A DNA stretch of 64,000 bases from contig BGZK01001320.1 in assembly GCA_005406025.1 (NCBI GenBank), positions 62,001-126,000 of the forward strand, given 5' to 3'. A program made the position numbers and the translations under genes. The notes under the pieces are model-generated. The model was not told where the DNA came from and did no database searches. It was given only the letters and a program-made list of their open reading frames with translations. The first letter of the stretch is position 1; each line of letters begins with the position of its first letter. The DNA is from Eumeta japonica (taxonomy: Eukaryota > Arthropoda > Insecta > Lepidoptera > Psychidae). Positions 1 to 12,793 of this stretch are shown one piece after another.

Positions 1-29
1 ACAACTAAGTTACTCTTGTTTAAATCTAC

Positions 30-225
30 TAAGGGCCTTTCCCACTATCTTCTTTTAAACTGACTTTTAACAAGAAGTCACGTTTAAAATAACGTTTCAC
101 GCTCTTCTCTTAACAGTTGTTAGGGCTAAAAAACCGTTAAAAGAAGGACGTGGAACGTAAACCTAATTTTAAAAGTGACTTTTTGTTAAAAATCCGTTTA
201 AAAGAAGATAATGGAAGACTCCTTA
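30..225. mobile_element. palindromic MITE, copy 1
   Basis: This is a foldback element of about 196 bp. Its left arm (TAAGGGCCTTTCCCACTATC...) pairs with the right arm ending ...GGAAGACTCCTTA for almost the whole length, leaving a short centre around 125-132. Both arms hold the block TTTTAACAAGAAGTCAC or its complement GTGACTTTTTGTTAAAA. A second family member lies at 22267-22470. It has no coding capacity, which fits a non-autonomous DNA transposon. The superfamily is not assigned because the target duplication is ambiguous: the outermost TAA/TTA may belong to the terminal repeats. Confidence 0.7.
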
Positions 226-1744
226 AGAAACATTTTGTTTAATTGACTAATGTCCGCATTAATAAATCGCACTCAACTCTGAGAATGCTCATTAGTTTGC
301 ATATGACGGGTTGTTCTAATGTACACTCTTAATCATCTGTAATGCGTGATTGATAGTTAATATGATCCACATTTAAGAGCGAACTGAAGTACGACATATT
401 AATTAAGACAGCACCTCCAGTGCTAACTCAAACGTGGTCTCGAAATTGAGTAAGATTTATTAACATAGGCTTAAGATATTTTATTCATTTTGAAAATTAA
501 TGCCAACATAACATTCTGCTCCACCCGCAACCAGCCTTGATCGTAGTTAGCACGACCGTGCTCTGTGCTATATTTTATCTATCAGCAATTATAGAAAACC
601 AAAGTTGATGTCAATGTTATGAGAAGAAACATGAAGTAAAACCTATTTATGTTCAAATTATTCACAGCTTTTAAATAATTCATAGAACACATCAACATTT
701 AAAAAGTCTAATTTCTTGTCAGAAATTAAATCCTAAAATAAATCTCATTATTTGTTGTAATTGATAAATTTGGCCAATTTCAGATAAAATAAAAATAAAT
801 TGTATGAAAATACGTGTTCATTAATTTTTAAACATTACATATTACATATTATTTGCTATTATATTTTTTTGCTATTTTGATATTAATGAATTGTAGAAAC
901 CAACAATCTTCTGTACTGTGTTTGGTTCTTTGGTTCCTTATACTTTTGGTACATGTACACTTGGTCTTCAACATTAAAGCTAACCAACAATACCACAACT
1001 ATCTCATTCATTGATACAACTACGCAAGTAATACAAATAGGTACGAAATAAATGAACAAAGAAGTCATGAACAAAATAAACCGATTTTAACTCGAGCGGC
1101 ATACAAACAACTATGCTTGCAATTATTGACTAACGATCTGCGCTAGGTTCAGTTGGCTTCGCTTCCTGCCCCCGCGAAGGGTGAGGTGAGGTGGGAAGGG
1201 TAGTCACTTATTTCAATAGATAAATTGATTATTTATTTCAACTAATATGAAAATCATTTTAAACAATAATTCTCAGTAGAATTTAACTTTTAATTTATAG
1301 TTAATCCAACAATATTATGTATTAAAGATGATCTTTGTAATTTTGTTGTTTTAAAAATGATAAGTATTAGAGTAGTTGATGTAATTAACAGGTATTAGGT
1401 CAATCAAATTTATTAATTTAACAATGAAAAGAATTAAAACTGCTAATTCGTTAAATTATTTTAATTAATTTATTCTGAATTTATTTATTGTATTTGTGTA
1501 TGTGTATAAGTTAACTAAGTAAAACTCAAATTATGCTAGAAAGCAAGTTATGTTAGAAACTATGTATATACTTGTTAGAATTAATATAGTACCTATACTG
1601 TTAGTGCAATTACAAAAAAACTAGTTGTTATAACGAATCAGTTTTCGACGATGCATATAATTTAACAGATATTTTGATTAATTTAACGCCAACTGAGAGA
1701 AAATTTCTCTTAGTTAGCTTTCATTTTTTAGAGGATGTAAAAAA
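226..1744. other. AT-rich intergenic stretch, nothing recognised
   Basis: No ORF, splice pattern or repeat that I recognise. A short GC-rich patch lies near 1140-1200 (GCTTCGCTTCCTGCC...GGTGAGGTGAGGTGGG) with no interpretable structure. Confidence 0.5.
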
Positions 1745-2910
1745 AATATTCGCGTTGGATTCCGCATAACTTGAGCATTGATCAAAAACAGGCTCATGTC
1801 AATTGGTGCAAAAAAAAAGTGACAAAAAAATACAATCATGGTGCGTCAAAAGCTAAAGCTGTTTATAATATCTATACTGGTGATGAATCTTGGATCTATG
1901 GGTATAACCCCGAAATTAAACAGTCAACGTTGTGGGTTAACCAAGATGAGCTAAACTCAACAAAAGTGATTCGTACCAAAGGAGCTTTGAAGTAAATGGT
2001 TACCTGTTTTTGACGTGACAACGTCTTAAATTAGGTTGCGGCTGGGAGTCACTTATGAAAAATGTAACGCTCGGTAACGTAACGATGAGTCACCGAACGA
2101 GAGAGAGGCCCGCCGAATGCCTTGCGTCTCTCTCCCACTCAACTATGATCGGTCTGCCGCGCGCGCAGCACTAGAGAATTAGTGCATAGCTTGCAAATGT
2201 ATTGCAAGTTATTGTATGTATATTTGTATATAAATACGTATGTATGTGTAAAGGTAAAAATAAAATTTTGTTAATATGAAATTCAGTGCGAGATTCTTTG
2301 TATAAATTAATGTTTTAAATATAATTCTTTGTATAAATAAATGTTTTAAATTGTTACTATTATTTCATCCTTCTTCCTACTATACGAATGAATATTCACA
2401 TTAAAATGATTTTACCATTCAAAGTCGTTGTCACGTAAAACTTTCGCCCGTATACCGACTTTACAGGCAACCAAATTTTTGGTATAAATAGACGTGTGGT
2501 TATAGTGCCACGAGAGAATCGTAAAAAGGTCAATTCGGGGTGGTACATAATTATTTGTTTGCTAGAAGCCTTTGAAGAAATAAGAAAGAACAGCCGACAA
2601 TGCAGAATCATTCTTTATCATGACAATGCTACCTGTCACAAGTCGGCCGAAATAATTCGTTTTTTGGAAGGTCAAAAATCAAATTGACAGGTCATCCGCC
2701 GCACAGCCCCAGTGTTGCACACAACGTTTTCTATTTAGCGTGAGGAATAAATTACGTGGTCAACGTTTTTCGAGCCGCAAGGGGGCCATTGATGCGTTAG
2801 AAATGCACTATTTGGAGATATCTTAATGAAAAAGGAAAAAGTGCAATAAAAATTGGTTTCAGTGTATGCAAAAATGCATCATGGCGAATATTTTGAAACG
2901 TAATAAAACT
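1745..2910 (+). mobile_element. mariner (cecropia-type) transposase relic, split by a nested insertion
   Basis: Decayed coding sequence of a Tc1/mariner transposase, the enzyme that cuts and pastes mariner elements through a D,D34D site. From about 1750 the frame reads RWIPHNLSIDQKQ, followed by the first catalytic block (TGDESWIYGYNPE, about 1879-1920). The frame is then broken at 2012-2475 by another element. It resumes with the VVIVPRENR block near 2496 and the second catalytic block (HDNATCHKS, about 2620-2647). A stop at about 2686 and frameshifts follow, but KLRGQRF and NWFQCMQKC near 2740-2870 still match the family C-terminus. The N-terminal DNA-binding half and clear terminal repeats were not found, so it is truncated and inactive. 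Confidence 0.85.
2012..2475. mobile_element. 464-bp unclassified element, copy 1 (nested in mariner)
   Basis: The segment runs from GACGTGACAACGTC to ...CAGGCAACCAAA and is flanked by five T on each side. A near-identical copy lies at 59977-60433. Its left end carries ACGTGACAACG (2013-2023), whose exact complement CGTTGTCACGT lies near the right end (2426-2436), so it has subterminal inverted repeats about 40 bp inside the right end. The middle has a 28-bp near-direct repeat (from 2293 and from 2324) and a GC-rich patch (2090-2175). There is no ORF of note. Removing it, with a three-T overlap, restores the mariner reading frame, so the borders are well placed. The class is unknown to me. Confidence 0.8.
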
Positions 2911-4346
2911 ATGTTAAATGATACGGGTTTGTCCCTTTTAAATTTCGGCCAGAAAATAGCAGCCCTTGTGTCGTGTAGTCATTAGCAAATATATTTTTTA
3001 CGAAAATACATTTTATTTATTTGTAAAACCATATTAGAGAACTACAGTATTGTAGTCATATCTTCGAAGTAACAAGAGATACTACAGCCTCTTATCTCTG
3101 TACCATTAGCTATAATGCTATTTTTACTACTGACTATTGACTATTCATAAAAGATGTTTCTAGAAGACGAAGTGACAAACGATGGAGCCATTTACAACGA
3201 TAAAGAGAACACGTATATTGATAATAAGTGAAATGAAGTAGCTATTCTAACGAAAATAGTATAGTTTGTTATAATTATAATGTTGACCTTTTAAATAAAC
3301 CTGCTGAATATGATTTTTTTAAATGTTACATTAGAAAGTTTTCAGAATAATACTTTTTGTGTTCCTATTTGTTTTGAAGATGATTTTTTTGAAAATGGTT
3401 TTTAGGTTTTTGAAAATGATTTTCATGTAATGACTCACGAGGCAGAAATTAATGTGTTTGCCTTTTGCAAATGTGTGAAAGTATAATAATTATTTGGAAG
3501 ATTAATATCGACGCACAAAAATACAACATAAATGGTAACTTTTATTTCATAACTATATAATAAACCTAGGCGGACCTGTAGTTGTAACTGTCACTAAATA
3601 TGTTTTTACAACTTCTTAATGGTTATTACTCTTTTGTCTTCGTTATATTGCACTTAAAATTGGGAAATGGGTCTAGAAAAGTTTTTTTTTATATATAGGT
3701 CATAAAGTGGCCCAAGCACTGTAAAACTTGAATCGAAGTGTCACCACATGAAATGTATTTTAAAATGTATTTTGTCGTCAGATGGCAGTGTTTACAAATA
3801 TAATTTTTCTAATTAATTGTTTTGTGATAACAAGAACACTGATTATTTCGCTAATTATTGTTTTTTCTTTGGTTGATAGTATAAGCAACTATCTATAAAA
3901 TTCATATGTAATAACTGCGTTACTTTTAAAAGTGATTTAATTTAATTACTTTAAAACAATAAATAAGCCCAGAAAAATATCAAAGCCAGATATATATGTA
4001 TTTAATAACTGATAATTTAATAATTAGTTAATTAAAGATTCCTAAAAAAATTACTTTTAAAAAGGGATGCAAACAACCCGAGATTATTGTAGTAATTACA
4101 TATGAAAATATAAAAATTATTGTCATAATAAATATTTAGTGCTGTTGTTAGCATGTTCCTTCGCAATTCGGGATACGCCAGTGAATTGAGCCCGCTGTAT
4201 CAATGCTAAGCGTTTCTTCTAACTCACGTGCAACATGAAAATGTCGGCTGGATTTATGATAAAGGAAAACGTCATGGTGAAACTTGCATGTTAGAGAAAT
4301 ATGAATTATTTACTTCTTCTTCGGCATTTGTATTTCCAAACACGTA
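2911..4346. other. AT-rich intergenic stretch, nothing recognised
   Basis: Low GC, short ORFs only, and no splice-bounded coding segment or repeat identified. Confidence 0.5.
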
Positions 4347-4490
4347 GCGAGCAAAAGGGCGGATATAGGGGGGAAGGGGTTATGGGTGGTCATAGGGATC
4401 GTGGCCCCTCGGGCTGGATGTTGTCTCACTATCGTTACCAAGTTAGAGCCTGTCCCAACTGAACCTCAACTAGATGGCCCCTCCCCGCGA
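4347..4490 (-). repeat. TIR-type repeat, minus-strand copy
   Basis: The reverse complement of this segment matches 20642-20795: both contain a block like GGCTCTAA..., then GTAAGAC/GTGAGAC, then CCAGCCC..GGGG, then CACGATTCCC/CACGATCCCT. The outer edge GAGCAAAAGGGCGGAT matches GAGCAAGGGCGGATCC at the start of the other copy. It is probably a short non-autonomous DNA transposon. The GGGCGGATCCAG-like end recalls hAT-type MITE ends, but that class assignment is only a guess. Confidence 0.5.
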
Positions 4491-6129
4491 ATCGAAGCAA
4501 CTAACGTGCAGCATAGTGAAGTTATAGGGATTGTGTAAATTGGATCATATAAACAAATAATGGTAAACATAATGAAGATATTGGAAGGAGAGTAAATGCC
4601 GGAAATAAAGTGAATGGGGCCTTGCTTTCTGTTATGAATAATAATATTATCTTATGAGAAGCGCATTCGGCTATTCATAATGAAGTCTTCGTTCCTACAT
4701 TTATATATGGTAGTGAAGGTTAGATATCGCACAACATAAAAGTAGAAAAAGATAAATGTAGGTACAGTGACGTCTGAGAACACTGTAGTTTGAAAGAAGA
4801 TTTAGTAATGAGAGAGCAGAAAAAGTATATTGTGATAATTTGGCCAACCGGAAAAGGTAAAAGAAAGTAAACTTGTGATATATTAAAAAAAAGACAATTT
4901 TCAACACGCGAAACCGACGAACTCAGTGTAGCAAGAGAGGCATGCAAAGGTCGTGCTATATGGAAATCAGAGATCTCTGCTTAGCCTTCTAGGAAATGGA
5001 AGTGAGTTTATAATAATAATAACAAACAAACATACCCAATACGAAATTAAAACTGTTCATAAGATGCAGTAGAATTGCTTGCTTGAAATAGACGTTGATT
5101 TGATCACATTCTCGTTTTATATGTGTTTTAATTTTGGTGGATAAGAACTAATCCTTCGATGTATACTTTTATAAAGGTTTTTATCGTTGCCGATGCACAA
5201 ACATGGTGCCATTTTAGAAATAAATTCTATGCAATTCCTAATATAGGTCTGATATTATTTAAATCAAGTTCCGATATCATTTTTATACAAATAAAAATTC
5301 CATTATGTACATGTCTTGTATAAAACGAATTAGAGAAAAATACTGGTAAATCTAAAAAAAATAAATTATTTTCTGTGCTATTCAATATCAGCCCAAGCAT
5401 ATACTGTCGATGCGAATCACGCACTCAAAGGCGGGTAAAAAATTGAAAAATTTGCCATCAAAATATTCTCTGATAGTGAAATTCCCAAAAAAAATACCGT
5501 CTGAAATAAATATTCCACCTCTGAGGCATGCGTGTTGTTCACTGTTACTTCTAAAATATTAATTGAATTACACTGCTCCCAAAATTGTCGTTACCTTTTA
5601 GAAACGAAGTAATGTATTCACAATAATGAAACACCTGTACGTGTGTTTCGCCTCGAGGCTCTATCTCGATAGTGCCTTACGGTGCGTTGTAATTAAAAGC
5701 CTATTTTCTTATAATTAAAATAATTTGCATATTACGCATTGCAGTTGCCATCGATATTATGTACATTGACATTCGTAATTACATAATCCGGGACAATGGC
5801 GAATAATATCTTTATGGTCTCGAAAGCATAATTTAACACGAGATGTCAGATTGCAGCGTATCGCCGCTGCATACATAACAAAATGCAAAAGTTAAATTTT
5901 ACAAGGACTTTTAATGTACATAATTAATCTATCAGAGTTAAATCGTTTACTATACATTGTTGATGATGCAATTTGTTATGAAAATTGTATCGCTTATAGA
6001 AAAACTTTTGGGGGTTCTTTTAAAAAAAGTTTATTGGATATTGCCCCAATTTATAATTTGACATAATTACATATTTAATGTATTTAAATTCTTTAATTAA
6101 TAAAATGTAAATTTGGAACGTAGTTGAAA
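4491..6129. other. AT-rich intergenic stretch, nothing recognised
   Basis: Only short ORFs without recognisable domains. No repeat family identified. Confidence 0.5.
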
Positions 6130-7245
6130 TAGTCGAGAGAATACAACATTTTTTTTCATTCTTTCCGGCATTGAATATCCACCGTACGACATTGGCCACC
6201 TTTCTAGATTTCCACAATATCTTGCACCACTTGCAACCAACGGAAGCCCGCAACCTTGGTCGTCGGTCCACCTGGTGGCAGATAGTCCAACGCGATTGCG
6301 TTCAATTCGTGGTTGCTACTCAGGAACGTTTCCTTCTCAAGGGTGGACGGTTCCACGGTTTCTTTGTTTTGGATTTATCACGTAGAAAAAAATCCTAACA
6401 TAGCTGTTTTCATTTTACTCTTAAATAACTGAAATTATGAGAGCAGTGTGGCAGTATGAGACCATATCTGGCATCAGAATATCATCACTGCCATTACGCA
6501 CCGGTCTTCAAGCACTGAGGTATATCGGATTTGAGAATGTCTCGTAATTTTCTGGACGCTGTCCAATCGAATTGAAATTCTTTATCGCCGTTTAATCTAC
6601 CTTATCGGACGGTCTATCTCAAGTTGAATTATTCGCCCACACCTTTGATCTCACAATCCTCAATTGTTATTGAAGTGGGTATAATATAAGCATTAAACAT
6701 AATTCTAGTGATGTCCATGTTTATGGTTTAGACCCATTTCTTGAGGAACTTTACTGAGGTCTCCAAACAGGGTGCCAAAGTTATTCATCGATTCCGCCAT
6801 TACTACTACATCTTCCGCAGATCGAAGGCGAGTGAAGCATTCTCCGTTTATACTGATACCGTATCTATTGTAATCGAAAAGCTTGAAAGGGTCTTTCAAC
6901 ACTGTAGTGACAAGCACCGGAGATATTAGATCGTTTTGCCACACGTTTGTGTAAGTTGGTGAGGTGCTGTTCTCACGGCATATTGACATTCGTGTACAAA
7001 TATTTCAGTTTTCGATATGGAGATAATCATCCCTAAAGGGAATACAGTAACGCCCGGGTATCGAACGAATCGAGGGCTCTTTCATAGTCCACATACGTTA
7101 AGCATACCGGGCGATTATAGTCCACGGTTTTTTGTATAATTCGCCGAAGCTTAATTGCGGTGTACAATGCTGAGGCCTTTTCGGAATTCGGCTCGTCCGG
7201 ATGGCTGAATGTCATCGAACTTGAGAATAATAATCCTCGATTACA
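6130..7245 (-). mobile_element. RTE-like non-LTR retrotransposon (LINE) relic
   Basis: On the minus strand the broken frames read, 5' to 3', as the C-terminal half of a LINE reverse transcriptase. At about 7075-7160 there is an ALYTAIKLRRIIQ stretch, followed by CLTYVDYERALDS, the RT block that normally carries the first catalytic Asp. At 6800-6870 there is LRSAEDVVVMAES in place of the family FADDVVVMAE, so the Asp-Asp pair has become Glu-Asp. Thumb-like (NSIGQRPENYETFSN, about 6520-6590) and 3'-terminal (GRPTTKVAGFRWLQVVQD, about 6215-6265) segments follow. Multiple stops and frameshifts show that it is inactive. The 5' half, including the endonuclease, is missing, as expected for a 5'-truncated insertion. 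Confidence 0.8.
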
Positions 7246-7957
7246 ACTTACATTTTTTATAAAGTACAAAGTTTTATTTGTTTCACCAATTTTTATTTCG
7301 ATTCCAAAAAGAAACACTAGGTACCAAAACACAATTTTAATCCTTCGATATATGTATTTTTGGCTGTTGTTTTTGACAGTTTACCTATTTTATAAGACGC
7401 ATATTTTTCAAAGCATGTTTTCGAAAAAATTGCCTAATAATATTAATAATAGTAAACCGCATAAGCTGAGCTTTTAAGCGGATTTTGAATTAAACTCCGG
7501 AGATATGTGGTTTTTGCTTTCGAATGAGGTGGCCGGATCATGAACTAACCTTCTTCAATTGTGTTTCCGTTTGTATAGTCAAATTGGTTTTTGATGACTC
7601 GTCATGCGGTCTCATTATTATTATTATTGCAACAATATGACAAGATGGATCCATGTTACGATAACAGTTTTGCGACATTCACAAACATATAACATAGAAT
7701 CTGGATAACGAGCAGACATGAGGAGAAATGCAATATTTCGCTTGTACATAACAGTATATAACATATTTCGCTTGATGCTAGACTGACCTAGAACTGGCAA
7801 GTGATTTACAGGTTTACCACTTAAACTTCAACTTGCACCATTCGCGATATACTTACGTGTGCTGTAAGCTCGACTTCGCTTATCACATAATTTCGTAAGT
7901 TCAAAGCTCATCAATTAAGCTGTATCGTGATCACTTACGACATTACATGAAATTATT
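7246..7957. other. intergenic stretch, nothing recognised
   Basis: Contains a short open frame (7160-7477) that is the shadow of the LINE plus AT-rich sequence. Nothing else was recognised. Confidence 0.45.
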
Positions 7958-8035
7958 TGGGGTAGCTCAGTCATAGAACTGGAGCTCGACTCTGAAGGTA
8001 GTAAATTTGAACATGAGCCTGTACTGATGAGTTTT
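7958..8035 (+). repeat. tRNA-derived SINE head, degenerate
   Basis: GGGGTAGCTCAGTCATAGAA at 7959 resembles the 5' part and A box of a tRNA gene. AAATTTGAACATGAGCC near 8006 sits where a B box would be. The body does not fold as a full tRNA, and it is followed by AT-rich sequence, so a decayed SINE head is more likely than a tRNA gene. Confidence 0.4.
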
Positions 8036-8216
8036 TATAAGCTTATTAAATATATGCGTATGACAGTTTAAACCAATTATTTTCTGAATAGATATATTGA
8101 GGCTTGTCTGCTGTATTAGGTCCTGCAGCGGTACGTTAGTTTACTTGATAAATGTGGATATGACTTGCTGTGCCAAGTGTATCATCTCTGGCTACATTGA
8201 ACATCTCGAACATTCC

Positions 8217-8220
<4 letters not shown>

Positions 8221-8272
<52 letters not shown>

Positions 8273-8280
8273 CATATATA
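8221..8280. repeat. (TA)n microsatellite
   Basis: Twenty-four uninterrupted TA units, then a short CATACATATATA tail. ORFs made of alternating Tyr-Ile across it are artefacts. Confidence 0.95.
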
Positions 8281-11200
8281 AATAGATTGAATATATAAAA
8301 TAATTTGATAACCTTATATAGAAAAAAAGAAGTTTGAAAATGGACTTCCATCCATAACAATCTGAATCAATCAAATCTACAGCAACAAAGGTCAGTTTGT
8401 AATGATAGAGTATTTTTAACGACATAATTATAAATTAACAATCTTCATACTTCCTTCTTTACTCGTGCTGTGACGCCTTGTCAATTGCCAAATTTCATAA
8501 TTCTATTTGTTTATTGCATTCACATGGTTTAGAAACTTGATTTTTTTTTTATAGATTTAAGGGAATGTAAAGCAAAGTATTCGATATTAATTTCACATAT
8601 TTCTCTGAAAAGATAGAGATACATGCAAGCAAATGGAGCACGAACTGCCTCTATAAGGGTCTCTCTTGAGACACAGAAGCCTAAAAAAGGTTAAACATAT
8701 ACCTATATCGTGACATACTTGGTCGTCCTAATTACTTAAAACCTCCTTTGACACAGGCGCTACATCGGCCGCCCGCGCGAACAAGGAGTAACTTATGATT
8801 CTATCCAAATTATGACAAATGTTACCCTAATTTGGATCTCAATTCACGTCGCCGGAAATCAAATCGAGGTCTGATCTTTATGTTGTGACTCGTAGAACGG
8901 CCGCCTGTGATGTTGTTTTGTCGCAAAAGTTAAGTGCAACTTAAGCCTCTGTCCTGGACGCGGTCGAACGTCTTCATCGATAGAAGCTTCTAACTAACGC
9001 TGAGCTAAGACTCGACAAACAAACTCTTCGATATGAAATGAATAATTGCGGGAAGGTGGCAGTTGAGCGGTTAAACTGGCCATGTTAATTATAAAATTAA
9101 AACATTGTCTATAGATTGTCGTCTGAGTGGCGACATAAATGTTTAAATTTCAAGCGTTCCATTGCTTGATTGGTATATAGGCGTGCGGCCTATAGACCAG
9201 TCAGTCAATTAGCTAGGGTACTTTTTCATTTAACTGATCAGTGTCATATCACAACTCTATCAAAATCTAAAATTTTGAATAGGATGATATCTACAAACTA
9301 ATAGTCATAATTAAAAAGAAAATATTATTAGACACATAAATGAAATGAGTCTCGTTTCGAAATAAATGTTTAAAATAAGTAACGCTGTGATATAATAATA
9401 TTAATAATGTCGACAACAAAATGCGTTAATATGAGATATTAAAATGTAGAGATGTTTGTGCTTAATAACGAATTTTTATTTATTTTTCTAAATATTACAA
9501 GTATTTCATATTTTTTAAGGTTTACTGTTTAAAATCGCTCAAGAAATTTGGTTACGTTTCTTAATTCCTTCTAGTTTCGTGTCATAATTCTTTCTAAAAT
9601 TTCATGATTCAAAAATAAGTTTTGATGCAGCTTGCAATTTTGAACACAATGCACATTTTAAAAATGTTAAGTGCACATTAATGTAAAATACTAAGACAAA
9701 GCGATCGAATAATAGTCATTTCCATGTTGTATAGCTTGCTTTTTACGCAAAACTTTGCTGTAGAAATTATGAAATAATTTAATTCTCTAATTATTAAATC
9801 AGTATATCTGACTTTGATATTTTCCTGTACTTATTCATTTTTTAAAAGGTGCAAATATTAAATGTCTTTTGACATATATTCTGACATGTAAATTATCCTT
9901 TGACAAATATTCGTTGAAAAACATTTTTTTGACAACTTCTTTAACACTCCACGATGAGTTAAATTATATTCGAAAATTTCATTCTGCATAATGATTCGGT
10001 TTGTGGACTATGATTTTATCAATCGTAAAACTTGAAATATTCATGACCGACCGTGGGTTCCCCCCTTAAATAATAACAATAATACATTTATAATAAAAAA
10101 GGCAGACAGACGAACATGAAACATTGTGACTGTCCAACAAGTGTGACCATTGATAAACGTAATTTTTCTCACGGGACGCTAAGAGATTAATGTGAGAATT
10201 GCACTTACCCAAAACTTTCTTTTGCAATTTAATACAATCATCTCGGTCTTCGTCATCTTTGGCTTTCTTTGATGTGTTTTCAAATCGGTTCATCTCTTTT
10301 AATGCAAGTCATAACTGTCTCATTTGTAAATGAACGCATATATTATTTTTGTGAACTAACTCAGGGTCATGTGCTACTCTATTCTAAAGGGATTTTAATG
10401 ATATATATTTCTTCGCTGGGCGCCTTCGGCATCGCAGTGCCAAGCCTTTTGTATTTTCAGCAGAAACGTGCACGAGGAAGTGTCTTCGATCGCAGATAAT
10501 CCTAATGGTTTCGGTTTGAATTCGTAATTTTCGGTAATCCTCGAGTCGGTATTTTGTTTTGGCTTCGGTAAGCGTCTTTTTTCGAAATTTATATTAAAAT
10601 GAAACACTAAAAAGGCATTAAACATATTTTCATTATTTACGTTTGACACATTTTTGAACGCACTTATATGAATTCACGGAAAAAAGGCAACGGTTAATAT
10701 AAAATAAAGTAAACAAAAACAGAAGAAAAATAAAAGTAAATGTTAAATATTGTATTATGAACCAAAATAACCTTTATGAAAAAATATAATACTTTTAGGA
10801 TCGAGTATGTTTACGATCGTCTTAAAGAAGAGCGTGGGACGTGTACTCCGCGTCCGCTGGTCGGAGACAAACTGCCGTGCGCTCGTTCCAAATTCAAATT
10901 CGCCTCAGGCATTCGTTCGGATACGTTCACAATAAAATATATTTTATATAAGGGAGATAAAACGAGGGTAACACGAAATAGGTTCTGTAAGGTATATATC
11001 AATGAAATTGCCATCTCATAATGTAGGATATTCGTGGGCATATTTTTTATATACGTCCAAGAAAAGTTGTACTATATTCTACATGTAATATTACAATATG
11101 TATAAAACAAAACGACAAATCAAAACATTGACGTCAAGAACATACAAGTCAGTAATAATAAGACTTAATTATGTATTAAAAACTGAAAATCCGCTTTTGA

Positions 11201-12555
11201 ATATAGACAGAAATGTAGTGTCGATCAATCGATGCGAAAAATTATTAATGAAAATTGGATCAGTAGAAAGCTTATGAAATCGTTTTGATGTCACTATGTC
11301 ACACTATTTTTTTTTTCTGATTGATATCGAAGCGCGACGGGTGAAAATCGGATACAAAAAGGCATAAGTATTAAAATCCTATAATAACCGACTTCATTAC
11401 GTTTTGCACTCTTTTTTCGCATTTGAAAAGTGCAATTTCATTATTAAAGAATTCGGATTCGTGGATTGTGTTGATATAAATAATAATCTAATAAAGGAAA
11501 AATTATTAAAAGCCATCGTAGTTAATTAGATTATAAATTTTAATTTAGATAATAAAAAATAAATCTAATAATATTTTACGTTAAATCGGCGCCATTTTAT
11601 CACAAACTCTGATGTTTATGTTGTTAATATTTAATGGTTTCTATAAAATTGTTATCTTTTTCCATAAATTGCTTAATATTAGCCTCCGTGACTCGCCGCT
11701 GTTCGTTTTCATAAATAAAAAATATAATATTAAAAAATGGGTATTAGATTTAACCGCTCCGTCATGGCAAAATGTCTACATTAATTTATACCTTTGACCT
11801 GGTCGTTAATTGATTGATATATCTTAGTCAAAAGGAACGAGAAACATTCGTACACGCAAGCTCGACTCATGGCTGACTGGACAAACGGACCCCATCCGTT
11901 ATCAAACAATGAGTCTATATAGCATCTGCTATGATCGATGGAACGCCGCTCGCGTGTTTATGGTCAGACAGACGGCTGTCAGTCATGCTTAAGATATTTC
12001 AGCCATGAAAATAAATTTAATTGAGCCATCAATTAAAACAGTTTTTAAGTCTGTTTGCAGTTACATGTAAAATTTATAAGCGATCAGAATATAAATTTGT
12101 ATAGAGAAAACATTCCACGTAAATTAGTGATCATAATTTATAGTGCCTCCATTCTGAAATCATTTTTGAGCGGAAGTAACGTTCAGAAAAATCTATACCC
12201 CGTTTACGCAATTTCCGCATTTATAATTTGGATTTCTAATTTGTCTCCAAGGAAGACACATCACCATCATCAATGTAATCATCATTCGTTCAACCTTTCA
12301 GGACTGAAAGGAACAAATCTCGAATTCTCGATACATCGAAGAGGGCGTAGTTATATGAGAAGAGTGTCCTAATTAAAGTTTCGGTATTTGGAAATGGCAA
12401 CTTCATAAATATCTAGACCGCTAATTTATTTATTAATAGTTATTTTACTAAGAACTAGGCTACGCGTGTGGTTTCGCCCAGATAGATCTAGAAATAATTT
12501 CTTCATTTGTTATATAAAGCGACATATCTTTCGGTCACGTTTATTAATAATCATT
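8281..12555. other. AT-rich intergenic stretch, no gene recognised
   Basis: Contains many short ORFs with no recognisable domain. A GC-richer patch at about 10830-10930 includes a small inverted repeat (CTCCGCGTCCGC..GTCGGAG). A short stem is visible at 9172-9200 (GGTATATAGGC/GCCTATAGACC). No spliced coding potential was seen. Confidence 0.4.
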
Positions 12556-12559
12556 TCAT

Positions 12560-12735
12560 TAATAGCCAACAATGCCGGGAGGATATGCTTTGCCTGGGTG
12601 GGCACAGAACGAATTTCTTCATTTTTTATATCGAGTGATTTCTCTTTAAATCGTAATCCTGATACCGGTCTAGTATTAAATTATACCACGACTTATTGAC
12701 CTATAATTTAGTGACAATATCTATCACTACACAAA
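12560..12735 (+). repeat. dispersed repeat, copy 1
   Basis: Blocks such as GGTGGGCACAGAAC, ATATCGAGTGATTT and GGTCTAGTATTA recur in the same order and orientation at 14490-14665 (GGATGGACACAGAAC, ATATCGAGCGATGT, GGTCTATACAATTA). The two copies flank the irritans-like mariner relic. The class is unknown. Confidence 0.55.
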
Positions 12736-12793
12736 ACAAAAAAGTTTCAATTCGATCGCGCGTAAATAATTCCCAAATTCGCATTATATTTTC

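Noticed and set aside
7959..8035. Possible tRNA gene
   Set aside because: Only A-box and weak B-box similarity. The arms do not pair as a cloverleaf, so a SINE relic is more likely.
8097..8425. ORFs on both strands rich in alternating Tyr and Ile
   Set aside because: They are translations of the (TA)n microsatellite and its flanks.
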